Source: Bradyrhizobium guangxiense
GTDB lineage: Bacteria; Pseudomonadota; Alphaproteobacteria; Rhizobiales; Xanthobacteraceae
DNA: 64,000 nt
Assembly: GCF_004114915.1 (NCBI RefSeq)
Contig: NZ_CP022219.1
Location: forward strand, 5,858,501-5,922,500
Direction of reading: 5' to 3'
Shown here: piece by piece, positions 8,389 to 17,480 of the stretch
Layout: each line of letters opens with the position of its first letter
How positions within the stretch are numbered: the stretch's first letter is position 1
Made by a program: the position numbers and the translations under genes
Notes under the pieces: generated by a model
What the model was told of the DNA's origin: nothing
The model's input: only the letters and a program-made list of their open reading frames with translations
Database searches by the model: none

Positions 8389-9564
8389 CTATTCGCTCCT
8401 TTTTACCGGGGGCGCGGAGACGTCCCCCGTGAGATCGTAGGTCACCATGGTCTCGCCCGACTGTGGCCGCTCGAGCCAATCCTTGTGGCGCATCGACAAA
8501 TGCACGTCGCGCACGCCGGCCTCCCAATGCTCGACCATGGCGACATGAGAGAAGTCGTAATCCTTGGACGAGGATTCGTAGTTCTTGCTGCGGTAGATCA
8601 GATGCACCACGGTAACGGTACTTTCGCGCGACACTTTCGCCAGGAATTCGACCGAAGGATCGTTCTTCAGATAGTCCGGCAATTTGCCGATCAGGTCGCG
8701 CACGGCCCTGCGGGCGTTGTGCAGCTGCTTGTTCTTGTCCGTGTTCATCCGTGTGCGGCTGGAATAGCGGATGTCCTTCTCGCGCTCGGCGGCCTCCAGC
8801 AGCGAGGTCGGCAGATCGCCGCGCGCGGAAAACAGATCGACCTGGAAGATCAGCATGTCGCGATCGACCTCGGCATCGAGCACATAGTCGAGCGGCGTGT
8901 TGGAGGCGATGCCGCCGTCCCAATAGTGCTCGCCCTCGATCATCACGGAGGGAAAGCCGGGCGGCAGCGCGCCGGAAGCCATGATGTGCTCGGGACCGAT
9001 GGACTTGCCGAGCTTCTTGAACTCGAAATTGTCGAAATATTTGAAGTTGCCGGAGGTGACGCCGACGGCGCCGACCGACAGGCGGGGCTTCAAGTCGTTG
9101 ATGCGGTCGAAATCGACGAGGCGCTCCAGTGTCTTCTTCAGCGGCGAGGTGTCGTAATAGCTCTCGGCCTGCGGGCTGCCGGGCGGCCAGAGCGGTGCCG
9201 GCGGAATCCGCGGCGTGAAGAAGCCGGGCACACCGAAGGTCGCGATCAGCGCGGCACTGGTCGAATTGAACAACTCGCGGCTGTGATCGCTCTTGCCGAT
9301 CGGCTTCCACGGCACCGGCGCCGACACCATCTCCCAGAATTCCTTGAGCCGTTTGACCCGGGTCTGCCCCTCATTGCCGGCGATGATGGCGGCGTTGACC
9401 GCGCCGATCGAGATGCCGGCGACCCATTCCGGCTCAAAGCCGGCGCCGCACAGCGCCTGATAGGCGCCGGCCTGGTAAGAGCCGAGCGCGCCGCCGCCCT
9501 GCAGGACCAGGACGCGTTGCGCATTCGCGGGGATGCTGGCGGATTCCGGGCTACGATCGGTCAT
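8389..9564 (-). CDS. Patatin-like phospholipase (DUF3734-type)
   Basis: A 391-residue patatin-fold acyl hydrolase. The oxyanion loop LQGGGALGSYQAG is at residues 21-33, the nucleophile elbow is G-I-S52-I-G, and the second catalytic residue is D216 in WDGG. The C-terminal 150 residues resemble the DUF3734 extension found in alphaproteobacterial patatins (LIYRSKNYESSSKDYDFS). No signal peptide is visible, so it is cytoplasmic or membrane-associated. Its tight linkage to bdhA suggests release of acyl groups from lipid or PHB-granule material feeding ketone-body metabolism. That link is inference. Confidence 0.9.
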   Translation of the reverse strand: MTDRSPESASIPANAQRVLVLQGGGALGSYQAGAYQALCGAGFEPEWVAGISIGAVNAAIIAGNEGQTRVKRLKEFWEMVSAPVPWKPIGKSDHSRELFNSTSAALIATFGVPGFFTPRIPPAPLWPPGSPQAESYYDTSPLKKTLERLVDFDRINDLKPRLSVGAVGVTSGNFKYFDNFEFKKLGKSIGPEHIMASGALPPGFPSVMIEGEHYWDGGIASNTPLDYVLDAEVDRDMLIFQVDLFSARGDLPTSLLEAAEREKDIRYSSRTRMNTDKNKQLHNARRAVRDLIGKLPDYLKNDPSVEFLAKVSRESTVTVVHLIYRSKNYESSSKDYDFSHVAMVEHWEAGVRDVHLSMRHKDWLERPQSGETMVTYDLTGDVSAPPVKRSE

Positions 9565-9658
9565 GGGGGAACGTTAGCAAAAGGGAACAACAGCAAATGG
9601 CGCGCCACCGTGACGACACTCCGCCGCGGCGTCAATGCATGCCGGGATCAAGTCTGGC

Positions 9659-10159
9659 TTATCGTTCCGTCGAGGCCAGGATCATGGTCCAGAACACCTT
9701 GTATTTGGTGCCGGGAGCATAGCTCGCCGCGATGCCCAATTTTGTGACACCGCCCTTGAGCATGTTGGCGCGGTGCGGGGGCGAGTCGCGCCAGCCGGAA
9801 AACGCTTCCGCCAGCGTATGATAGCCGGCCGAGATGTTCTCGACCGCCACGGTCGCGGGATAGCCGCCGGCGGCCAGGCGCTTGGCCAGCGGCGCACGGA
9901 CGTCGTGGTCCATCTTGTTGGCCGCCGCCATCGCATTTGACTGGGATTCAGCGAGCCGCATCAGATCGGGATCGATCACGACGGTGCCGAGGGCGTTGTT
10001 CTGGCGATATTGCGAGATCATGATCGCGGCCGCCTGCGCATCCAGCTTGGAGCCCGGGACCGCCATGTCGGCATACATGGACGGCTGCTGGACCGGTGCT
10101 TCGTTGCCGGCACAGCCGGCGAGCAGCAAAGTGATGAGAATTGCGGCCGCAGCGCGCAT
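9659..10159 (-). CDS. CAP-domain lipoprotein
   Basis: A 166-residue protein beginning with a lipoprotein signal (lipobox LLAGC, Cys16). The rest is a bacterial SCP/CAP domain: AESQSNAMAAANKMDHD, then GYPATVAVENISAG, then the characteristic FSGWRDSPPHRANML near 118-132. It is probably anchored in the envelope. Biochemical functions of bacterial CAP proteins are mostly undefined. The frame is open to an ATG at 10240, but the start at 10159 is chosen because the signal peptide begins there. Confidence 0.87.
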   Translation of the reverse strand: MRAAAAILITLLLAGCAGNEAPVQQPSMYADMAVPGSKLDAQAAAIMISQYRQNNALGTVVIDPDLMRLAESQSNAMAAANKMDHDVRAPLAKRLAAGGYPATVAVENISAGYHTLAEAFSGWRDSPPHRANMLKGGVTKLGIAASYAPGTKYKVFWTMILASTER

Positions 10160-10235
10160 GGAGTGCCCCCGAATGAGGGGCCGTTGTTGCATACCAACCG
10201 TGGCTGAAAGGTGAATTTTGAGGAAAATTTGAGCC

Positions 10236-10314
10236 GTCATTCCGGGGCAGTACGCAGCATCGAACCCGGAATCACGAGATTCCGGGTCTGGTCCTTTGGA
10301 CCATGCCGAATGAC
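10236..10314. repeat. Intergenic palindromic repeat
   Basis: The outer arms are GTCATTCCGGGGCA and a complementary end GCCGAATGAC. Inside is the hairpin ACCCGGAATC-ACGA-GATTCCGGGT. It lies between the stop of cysA and the start of the CAP gene, both on the minus strand. It probably works as a terminator or mRNA stabiliser in addition to being a dispersed repeat. Confidence 0.7.
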
Positions 10315-10320
10315 GGTGGC

Positions 10321-11355
10321 TTATCCCGCAAAGATCCGGTAACGGCGCGGTTTGAGGCCGATCGTGTCGCCGATGCGCAGTTCCTTGTCGCGGGGGGCGT
10401 CGATCTCGATGGTCTTGCCGCCTGACAGCGCGACCTCGGCCCGCTGCACGGGACCGAAATTGCGGACGTGCTGCACGGCGCCCTCGAAGGCGCCGCTGCC
10501 GGGCGGGCCGACCAGCATGTCATGTCGCCGCACGAACAGTTTTGACGCGCCAGGCGCAAGCCCGTCCGCCGCGAGGGCGAGCGGCCGGTCGCCGAGCCTG
10601 ATGACACCGCCTTCGACCTGGACCGGCAACTCGATGGATTCGCCGATGAAGCCGTGGACGAACGCGCTGGCCGGGCTCTCATAGACGTCATCCGGCGAGC
10701 CGATCTGCTCGATCCTGCCCTTGTCCATCACCACGACGCGGTTGGCGACTTCCAGCGCCTCCTCCTGGTCGTGGGTGACGAAGATCGAGGTCACGTTGAT
10801 CTCGTGGTGCAGCGAACGCAGCCACTTCCGCAGTTCTTTCCGCACCTTGGCATCGAGCGCACCGAACGGCTCCTCGAGCAGCAGGATGCGCGGCTCGATC
10901 GCCAGCGCGCGGGCGAGCGCGATGCGCTGGCGTTGGCCGCCGGAGAGCTGGCTCGGATAGCGGTCGGAAAGCCAGTCGAGCTGGACGAGGTCGAGCAGCT
11001 CTTTCACGCGCGCACGGATGGTGGCCTCATCCTTCCGAACGGCGCGCGGCTGCACGCGCAGACCGAAGGCGACGTTCTCGAACACCGTCATGTGTCGGAA
11101 CAGCGCATAGTGCTGGAACACGAAGCCGACATGCCGCTCGCGCGCACCTTGCGCGAGCGCATCCTCGCCGTTGATGTAGACCTCACCGGAGTCGGGCCAG
11201 TCGAGGCCAGCGATGATCCTGAGCAGCGTGGTCTTTCCCGATCCGGACGGCCCGAGCAGCGCCACCAGCTCGCCGTTATCGACCTTGAGATCGACGCCGT
11301 CGAGGGCTTTGAAGCTGCCGAACGTCTTGACGAGATTCCTGACTTCAATGGTCAT
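10321..11355 (-). CDS. cysA: Sulfate/thiosulfate ABC transporter, ATP-binding subunit
   Basis: A 344-residue ABC ATPase: Walker A GPSGSGKT (35-42), Q-loop FVFQHYALF, signature LSGGQ (137-141), H-loop THDQEEAL, then a TOBE-like C-terminal regulatory domain from about 240. It powers sulfate uptake with the two permeases upstream. Its ATG overlaps the cysW stop by 11 bp, showing translational coupling. The Walker B reads [12 protein letters not shown], with Glu161 where the family has Asp. The base sequence supports this reading. Last gene of the transport operon. Confidence 0.93.
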   Translation of the reverse strand: MTIEVRNLVKTFGSFKALDGVDLKVDNGELVALLGPSGSGKTTLLRIIAGLDWPDSGEVYINGEDALAQGARERHVGFVFQHYALFRHMTVFENVAFGLRVQPRAVRKDEATIRARVKELLDLVQLDWLSDRYPSQLSGGQRQRIALARALAIEPRILLLEEPFGALDAKVRKELRKWLRSLHHEINVTSIFVTHDQEEALEVANRVVVMDKGRIEQIGSPDDVYESPASAFVHGFIGESIELPVQVEGGVIRLGDRPLALAADGLAPGASKLFVRRHDMLVGPPGSGAFEGAVQHVRNFGPVQRAEVALSGGKTIEIDAPRDKELRIGDTIGLKPRRYRIFAG

Positions 11356-12262
11356 TGACGTCTTGTCCTTCGTCGAGGTGCCGTTCGAGAATTGTCTTGG
11401 CGATCAGCGTGATTAGCGCCAGCATTGCGAGTAGCGAGGCAATCGCGAAGGCGGCGACGAAATGGTATTCGTTGTAGAGGATCTCGACCAACAGCGGCAT
11501 GGTGTTGGTCTCGCCGCGGATATGGCCGGACACGACGGAGACCGCGCCGAATTCGCCCATCGCACGCGCGTTGCAGAGCAGAACGCCATAGAGCACGCCC
11601 CACTTGATGTTGGGCAAGGTGACGCGGAAGAAGGTCTGAAGACCCGAGGCGCCGAGCGAGATCGCGGCCTCCTCCTCCTGCGTACCCTGCTCCTGCATCA
11701 GGGGGATCAACGCGCGCGCCACGAACGGGAAGGTCACGAAGGTGGTGGCGAGCGCGATGCCGGGCACCGCGAACAGGATCTGGATGTCGTGGTCGCGCAG
11801 CCAGCTGCCGAAATAGCCCTGTGCGCCGAACAGCAGCACGAAGACGAGGCCCGAGATCACCGGGCTCACCGAGAACGGCAGGGCGATCAGCGTGATCAGG
11901 AAGGTCTTGCCCGGGAAATCAAACTTGGCGATGGCCCAGGCGGCGACGAGGCCGAACACGAGATTGAGGCCCACTGAAATCGCGGCGACCAGCAACGTCA
12001 GCCTGATTGCCGCCAGCGCCTCCGGCTCGGCGAGCGCGGCCAAATAGGCGAGGATGCCGTGCGAAAACGCCTGCGCGAACACGACGACGAGTGGCAGCAC
12101 GACGAACATGGTGAGAAAGATCACCGCCAGCGCAATGATGACAATGCGCACCGCGCGCGGCTCGGTGCGAAGGTTATCGCGCGCTGCCGCCGCACGCGCA
12201 CGCGCCCGGGCCTTGGCATCGGAGACCGAGAGCGACACGGTATCTGCGATCTGCATCGTCAT
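11345..12262 (-). CDS. cysW: Sulfate ABC transporter, permease subunit CysW
   Basis: A 305-residue inner-membrane permease with about six hydrophobic segments and the ABC permease EAA loop [22 protein letters not shown] near 200-221, which contacts CysA. The first 35 residues are Ala/Arg rich and cytoplasmic. The segment [22 protein letters not shown] matches CysW. It lies between cysT (9 bp gap) and cysA (11 bp overlap). Confidence 0.93.
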   Translation of the reverse strand: MTMQIADTVSLSVSDAKARARARAAAARDNLRTEPRAVRIVIIALAVIFLTMFVVLPLVVVFAQAFSHGILAYLAALAEPEALAAIRLTLLVAAISVGLNLVFGLVAAWAIAKFDFPGKTFLITLIALPFSVSPVISGLVFVLLFGAQGYFGSWLRDHDIQILFAVPGIALATTFVTFPFVARALIPLMQEQGTQEEEAAISLGASGLQTFFRVTLPNIKWGVLYGVLLCNARAMGEFGAVSVVSGHIRGETNTMPLLVEILYNEYHFVAAFAIASLLAMLALITLIAKTILERHLDEGQDVNDH

Positions 12263-12271
12263 GGTCCGCCC

Positions 12272-13123
12272 TCAACGCGCTGGTATCCGGCTCTGCGCCC
12301 AGCGCTGGAGCCGGTTGACGGCCAAGATGATGACGAAGGAGACGACGAGCATGACCACCGCGATGGCGGTGGCGTCGGCATAGCGGAACTCGGAGAGCCG
12401 GATCACGATCAACAGCGGCGCGATCTCGGACACGTTGGGCAGATTGCCGGCAATGAAGATCACCGAGCCGTATTCACCGACCGCGCGGGCGAAGGCGAGC
12501 GCGAGCCCGGTGAGCAGCGCCGGCGCGAGCGAGGGTAGGATCACGCGGATGATGGTCTGCCAGCGGCTGGCGCCAAGGCTGCCCGCCGCCTCCTCGATCT
12601 CCGGGTCGAGATCCTGCAGTACCGGCTGCACGGTGCGCACCACAAACGGAATACCGATGAAGATCATGGCGACAAAGATGCCGACCGGCGTGAACGCGAC
12701 CTTGATACCGAGCGCCGCGAGCGGGGCGCCCAGCCAGCCCTTCTCGGCGAACAGCGCGGTCAGTGCGACGCCCGCAACCGCGGTCGGCAGCGCGAAGGGC
12801 ACGTCGACGATGGCGTCGAACAGCCGGCGGCCGGGAAAGCGGTAGCGCACCAGCGCCCAGACGATGATGCTGCCCATGACGAGATTGACGCAGGCTGCCG
12901 CGAAAGCGAGGCCGAAGGAGACGCGCAAGGCGTTCAGGGTGCGGCGGCTGGAGAGAATATTCCAGAATTGTTCGGGGCTGAGCTCGAGCGACTTCAAGAA
13001 CAGCCCGGCGAGCGGAATCAGGATGATGACGGACAGCCAGGATAGCGTCAGTCCCATCGTGAGACCGAAGCCCGGCAACGTCCGGCGTCGTGCTGCGATC
13101 GCGCTCACCAAGCCCCCTGTCAT
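12272..13123 (-). CDS. cysT: Sulfate ABC transporter, permease subunit CysT/CysU
   Basis: A 283-residue permease with six predicted membrane segments and the EAA motif EEAAGSLGASRWQTIIRVILP near 185-205. The stretch FAGNLP/FIAGNLPNVSEIAPLLI matches the CysT family. It forms the membrane channel for sulfate with CysW. It follows the binding-protein gene by about 20 bp, so the order of transcription is sbp-cysT-cysW-cysA. Confidence 0.92.
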   Translation of the reverse strand: MTGGLVSAIAARRRTLPGFGLTMGLTLSWLSVIILIPLAGLFLKSLELSPEQFWNILSSRRTLNALRVSFGLAFAAACVNLVMGSIIVWALVRYRFPGRRLFDAIVDVPFALPTAVAGVALTALFAEKGWLGAPLAALGIKVAFTPVGIFVAMIFIGIPFVVRTVQPVLQDLDPEIEEAAGSLGASRWQTIIRVILPSLAPALLTGLALAFARAVGEYGSVIFIAGNLPNVSEIAPLLIVIRLSEFRYADATAIAVVMLVVSFVIILAVNRLQRWAQSRIPAR

Positions 13124-13144
13124 AGTCCCTCCGACAGCGCCCGA

Positions 13145-14158
13145 TCAGTTCTTGTAGATCTGATCGAAGACGCCGCCGTCGGCAAAATGCTCCTTCTGAG
13201 CCTTGGTCCAACCTCCAAAAACGTCGTCGATCGTAAATAGTTCGACCTTGGCGAAGGCGTTTTCATATTTTTTGGCGATCTCGGCATCGCGCGGACGGTA
13301 AAAGTTGCGCGCGGCGATCTCCTGACCTTCTTTCGTGTACCAATACTGAAGGTAGGCATCGGCGGCGTTGCGAGTGCCCTTTTTATCGGCAACCTTGTCG
13401 ACGATCGTGACGGGCGGCTCGGCCAGAATCGATTGCGGCGGCGCAACGATCTCGAACTTGCTCGCCCCGAACTCCTTCAGCGCCAGGAACGCCTCGTTCT
13501 CCCAGGCGAGCAGCACGTCGCCGACGCCGCGCTCGACGAAGGTCACGGTGGCGCCGCGCGCGCCGGTATCGAGCACCGGCACCTGCTGGTAGAGTTTTCC
13601 GATGAAGTCCTTGGCCTTGTCCGTCGAGCCGAACTTCTTCTGCGCAGAGCCCCACGCTGCGAGGTAATTCCAGCGCGCACCGCCCGATGTCTTCGGGTTC
13701 GGCGTGATAACCGCGACGCCCGGCTTGATCAAATCGTCCCAATCCTTGATGGCCTTGGGATTGCCCTTGCGCACCAGGAACACGATGGTCGAGGTGTAAG
13801 GCGATGAATTCTGCGGCAACCGCTTCTGCCAGTCCGTCACCGTGAGACCCTTGCCGGCAATCGCGTCGATGTCATAGGCGAGCGCCAGCGTCACCACGTC
13901 GGCCTGCAAGCCGTCGATCACCGCGCGCGCCTGCGAACCGCTGCCGCCGTGCGACTGCTTGATCTCGACGCTCTTGCCGGTTTCCTTCTGATAGGCACTC
14001 GCGAACGCCTTGTTGAACTCGGCATAGAGCTCGCGCGTCGGATCGTACGACACGTTCAAGAGATTGATATCGGCGGCGAGAGCCGAGCTTGCCCAGACAC
14101 CCGTTGCGAGCAGTCCTGCCACGAGCGGAACGATACGGCGCATCATGTCCATCTCCAT
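13145..14158 (-). CDS. sbp: Sulfate-binding periplasmic protein
   Basis: A 337-residue extracytoplasmic binding protein of the Sbp/CysP family. After a signal peptide (cut near ALA-AD) it has the family segments [30 protein letters not shown] and [14 protein letters not shown]. The body covers [25 protein letters not shown]. It captures sulfate for CysTWA. Several in-frame ATGs (14158, 14152, 14146, 14143) make the exact start uncertain. GGAG gives best spacing to 14146. It follows cysH by about 110 bp on the same strand and may have its own promoter. Confidence 0.92.
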   Translation of the reverse strand: MEMDMMRRIVPLVAGLLATGVWASSALAADINLLNVSYDPTRELYAEFNKAFASAYQKETGKSVEIKQSHGGSGSQARAVIDGLQADVVTLALAYDIDAIAGKGLTVTDWQKRLPQNSSPYTSTIVFLVRKGNPKAIKDWDDLIKPGVAVITPNPKTSGGARWNYLAAWGSAQKKFGSTDKAKDFIGKLYQQVPVLDTGARGATVTFVERGVGDVLLAWENEAFLALKEFGASKFEIVAPPQSILAEPPVTIVDKVADKKGTRNAADAYLQYWYTKEGQEIAARNFYRPRDAEIAKKYENAFAKVELFTIDDVFGGWTKAQKEHFADGGVFDQIYKN

Positions 14159-14266
14159 TCACCTCGACGACATCGGCGTCATCGATGGCAGGCATAACTC
14201 GGGGCGAAACGCTCTTAAGTCAACGGAACCGGATTTTCTTGTTCGCCAGCTCGCAGCGCGACTGTG

Positions 14267-14998
14267 CTACGAAGTCTTCATCGTGTGGATGCCGCATTCT
14301 GTCTTGGCTCGGCCGCGCCAGCGACCGGCGCGTTCATCCTCGCCCTCGGCCGTTCTGCTCGTGCAAGGCATACACCCAACCGACCGGAAACCGGAGGCGA
14401 CCAAGGGGTGACGCGGCAATTTGGCGCGGACGAAAATCGCCTCGAGGTCCTCGCGCGAGACGTTGGCGAACGGGTTGAACTTCAACCGCGCGCCGTCGTC
14501 CTCGACGACGGGAATGTCGGTGCGCGCATTGCCCTGGAAGCGCTTGCGGCCATTGAGCCAGGCCGAGAACGGCTTCAGCGCACGCGCCAGCGGCTCCACC
14601 TTGCGGATGCGACAGCAAGCATCGGGATCGGAGAACCAGAGATCGCGATCGGGATCTTGGCGCGACAGCGTCTCCTCGGCCGGCTTGATCGAGCGGACAT
14701 CCTTCAGGCCCAGCGTTGCGATCAGCGTGTCCCGATAGGCGAGCGTCTCCTCGAACAGCCATCCCGTGTCGAGGAAGATCACCGGGATCGCCGGATCGAC
14801 GTCGGCCATGACCTTCAGCAGCGTCGCCGATTCCGTGCCGAAGGATGACACCAGCGCCAGCTTCTCGCGCCCGACCGTCTTCAGCGCTGCAGCGATGATC
14901 TCCGCCGGCGAGGCATCGCGCAAGCTCCGATCGAGCTCCTCCGCGGAAGGCAGCGCGGCAACGGACACCGGAGCGAGCTGAGACGCAACCATGTTCAC
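14267..14998 (-). CDS. cysH: Assimilatory adenylylsulfate (APS) reductase, CysH family
   Basis: A 243-residue PAPS-reductase-fold protein with the P-loop-like SSFGTESATLL (51-61). Four cysteines bind a [4Fe-4S] cluster in APS-using enzymes: C128/C129 (DACCRIRK) and C209/C212 (CMPC). The catalytic Cys is C235 in KTECGIH. The cluster cysteines argue for APS rather than PAPS as substrate, reducing APS to sulfite. Its start overlaps the DUF934 gene stop by 4 bp. Confidence 0.93.
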   Translation of the reverse strand: MNMVASQLAPVSVAALPSAEELDRSLRDASPAEIIAAALKTVGREKLALVSSFGTESATLLKVMADVDPAIPVIFLDTGWLFEETLAYRDTLIATLGLKDVRSIKPAEETLSRQDPDRDLWFSDPDACCRIRKVEPLARALKPFSAWLNGRKRFQGNARTDIPVVEDDGARLKFNPFANVSREDLEAIFVRAKLPRHPLVASGFRSVGCMPCTSRTAEGEDERAGRWRGRAKTECGIHTMKTS

Positions 14999-15510
14999 GT
15001 GCCGACCCCCTCGGAGTGACGCAGCTGCATGCGCCGGTGCAGCGCCGTGATGCGGCCATCGCCGGTCGGCTGGTAGAACACCGAATAGCGCTTGGCGGTC
15101 TGCATGAACGCTTCCGCATCGGCCTGCTTCTTGACCTCGAAGGCATCGAAGCCGGCGCGCAGCATAAACACGAACTGGTCGCGCAGCACCTGACCGGTGG
15201 CGCGCAATTCGGCGCGGTAATCGTAGCGCTCGCGCAGCAGGCGGGCCTGGCTGTAGGCGCGCCCGTCGCGGAAGGTCGGGAAGACCAGCGCGACGGCAAC
15301 GATCTTGCCGAGATACGGCACGAGCTCGCTGATGTCGCGATTGTTGGGCCAGATCACGCCGACCTTGCCAGAACGCTTGAGCAGCGCATCGGCTTCGCCA
15401 AGGAAGCGCTCGGCCGGCACCAGGAGGTCGCCGCTCTCGGGCAGCGGCGTATCGACGGCGAGCTTGGCAAAGCTGTCGTCGGTGATCTTTCCGCCTTTAA
15501 CGAGTGGCAT
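14995..15510 (-). CDS. DUF934 protein of the sulfite-reduction operon
   Basis: A 171-residue protein of the DUF934 family, recognised by WPNNRDISELVPYL, FPTFRDGRAYSQARLLRERY and GQVLRDQFVFMLRAGFDAFE. Members sit almost always between cysI and cysH in proteobacteria. They are thought to support sulfite reduction, but no biochemical activity is settled. It overlaps cysI by 14 bp and cysH by 4 bp, so strong translational coupling is expected. Confidence 0.9.
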   Translation of the reverse strand: MPLVKGGKITDDSFAKLAVDTPLPESGDLLVPAERFLGEADALLKRSGKVGVIWPNNRDISELVPYLGKIVAVALVFPTFRDGRAYSQARLLRERYDYRAELRATGQVLRDQFVFMLRAGFDAFEVKKQADAEAFMQTAKRYSVFYQPTGDGRITALHRRMQLRHSEGVGT

Positions 15511-17152
15511 AGACGCGCTCCTTGAAGGGTTCGACGCCGAGGCGCTTCACGGTGTCCATGAACAGCTCTTCGGGCCGCTCGCGCAGCGCCAGATAGGCTT
15601 CCACGATGTCCTCGACGACGTCGGCGACCTCGTCGAACTTGACGCCCGGCCCGATCAAGGTGCCGAGCGCGGCGTTCTCGTCGGCGCGGCCGCCGATGGT
15701 GATCTGATAGACCTCCTCGCCGTTCTTCTCGACGCCGAGGATGCCGATATGACCGACATGGTGATGGCCGCAGGCATTGATGCAGCCTGAGATGTTGATG
15801 TGGAGCCGGCCGATCAAATTGGCGAGCTCGTGATTGGCGAAGCGCCGGGTCAATTCCTGCGCGATCGGGATCGAGCGCGCGTTCGCCAGCGAGCAATAGT
15901 CGAGCCCGGGGCAGGCGATGATGTCGCTGATCAGATTGACGTTGGGCGTTGCGAGTCCGAGCTTGTCGAGCGCCTTCCACAGCGCCGGCAGGTCGCGCTT
16001 GGCGACGTGCGGCAGCGTCAGGTTCTGCTCGTGGCCGACGCGGATCTCGCCGAAGGAATATTTGTCGGCGAGATCGGCGAGCGCGTCCATCTGCTCGGCG
16101 GTGGCATCGCCCGGAGGCCCGCCGGTGGGCTTCAGCGAGATCGTGACGATCGAGTAGCCCTGCACCTTGTGGGGGGCTACCGAATTCTTGCGCCACGCCT
16201 CAAAGTCAGGATCGGCCGCAGCCTGCCGCAGCTCGTCCGGCATGTGCGGCAGCTTCTCGTAAAGAGGATAGGTGAAGCGCGAGCGGATGTCCTCGATCAC
16301 CTCGTCGTCGATCTGGAGCGAAGAGTTACGGATGTGCTGCCACTCCTCCTCGACCTCGCGCGAAAACTTCTCGATGCCGAGCTCGTGCACCAGGATCTTG
16401 ATGCGCGCCTTGTAGATGTTGTCGCGGCGGCCGTACTGGTTGTAGACGCGCAGGATGGCCTCGATGTAGCTGAGGATATCGCGGCCGTGCACGAAGTGCT
16501 TGATGGTCTTGGCGATGAACGGCGTGCGGCCGAGACCGCCGCCGACCAGCACCTCGAAGCCGGTCTCGCCCTTCTCGTTCTTGATCAAGCGGAGGCCGAT
16601 GTCGTGGATCCTGATCGCGGCGCGGTCGTGATCGGACGCGGTGATCGCGATCTTGAACTTGCGCGGCAGGAACGAGAATTCCGGATGCAGCGTGGTGTGC
16701 TGGCGGATCAGTTCCGACCAGATGCGCGGATCCTCGATTTCACCGGGCGCGACGCCGGCCCACTGGTCCGAGGTGACGTTGCGCATGTTGTTGCCGGAGG
16801 TCTGCATCGCATGGATGCCGACCTTGGCGAGATCTTCCAGCGCGTCCGGCAGCTCGGCGAGCTTGATCCAGTTGAACTGGATGTTCTGCCGCGTGGTGAA
16901 GTGGCCATAGCCGCGATCGTATTTGCGCGCGACATGGGCCAGCGCCCGCAACTGGTTGGTCGCCAGCGTGCCGTAGGGAATGGCGACGCGGAACATGTAG
17001 GCGTGCAATTGCAGATAGACGCCGTTCTGCAGACGCAGAATCTTGAACTCGTCCTCGGTAAGCTCGCCGGAGAGACGCCGCTTCACCTGATCACGGAACT
17101 CCGAGACGCGCTCGTTGACGAGCGTGCGGTCGATTTCGTCGTAAGCGTACAT
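15497..17152 (-). CDS. cysI: Sulfite reductase, hemoprotein (nitrite/sulfite reductase family)
   Basis: A 551-residue siroheme/[4Fe-4S] enzyme. The cluster-binding cysteines are C414 and C420 (ACPGLDYC) and C457/C461 (SGCINACGHH). The two ferredoxin-like half-domains and FTTRQNIQFNWIKL near 85-98 fit the family. It reduces sulfite to sulfide with six electrons. No cysJ flavoprotein is present here, so a ferredoxin-dependent donor is likely. The neighbouring siroheme synthase and APS reductase settle sulfite rather than nitrite as the probable substrate. Confidence 0.92.
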   Translation of the reverse strand: MYAYDEIDRTLVNERVSEFRDQVKRRLSGELTEDEFKILRLQNGVYLQLHAYMFRVAIPYGTLATNQLRALAHVARKYDRGYGHFTTRQNIQFNWIKLAELPDALEDLAKVGIHAMQTSGNNMRNVTSDQWAGVAPGEIEDPRIWSELIRQHTTLHPEFSFLPRKFKIAITASDHDRAAIRIHDIGLRLIKNEKGETGFEVLVGGGLGRTPFIAKTIKHFVHGRDILSYIEAILRVYNQYGRRDNIYKARIKILVHELGIEKFSREVEEEWQHIRNSSLQIDDEVIEDIRSRFTYPLYEKLPHMPDELRQAAADPDFEAWRKNSVAPHKVQGYSIVTISLKPTGGPPGDATAEQMDALADLADKYSFGEIRVGHEQNLTLPHVAKRDLPALWKALDKLGLATPNVNLISDIIACPGLDYCSLANARSIPIAQELTRRFANHELANLIGRLHINISGCINACGHHHVGHIGILGVEKNGEEVYQITIGGRADENAALGTLIGPGVKFDEVADVVEDIVEAYLALRERPEELFMDTVKRLGVEPFKERVYATR

Positions 17153-17162
17153 AGAAGGTGCC

Positions 17163-17480
17163 TTAAACCTGGGCCGACTGTCCGATGGTCACACCGGTGC
17201 GGCGAATCTGTTCGCGCAGGTTGCCGGGTTCGATCTTGCCGTCGGCGCCGACCTGCACCGGGGCGATATAGGGACCGATCGCGCCGACGTCATCGGCGAC
17301 GGACTCCGCAAGCAACGCTTTGGCCTCGTCGGAGTTGCGCACGATCGCAGCTTCCGACAGGTCCGCAGACCAGCTCTTGACGGCGGTGCGATAGACCACG
17401 ATGCCGTCCCAGGTCCGGTTGGCGGTCACGATCGAGGGGCCGGCGATCTTGATCTTCTTCTGTTCAAGCGGGGAGGTCAT
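17163..17480 (-). CDS. DUF2849 protein of the sulfite-reductase operon
   Basis: A 105-residue protein with the DUF2849 pattern (IVTANRTWDGIVVYR near 18-32, AIGPYIAPVQV). The family occurs between cysG and cysI in Rhizobiales, and no activity is known to me. Its ATG overlaps the cysG stop by 4 bp and cysI follows 10 bp later. The protein lacks cysteines and a signal peptide, so it is cytoplasmic and unlikely to carry a metal cluster. Confidence 0.88.
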   Translation of the reverse strand: MTSPLEQKKIKIAGPSIVTANRTWDGIVVYRTAVKSWSADLSEAAIVRNSDEAKALLAESVADDVGAIGPYIAPVQVGADGKIEPGNLREQIRRTGVTIGQSAQV

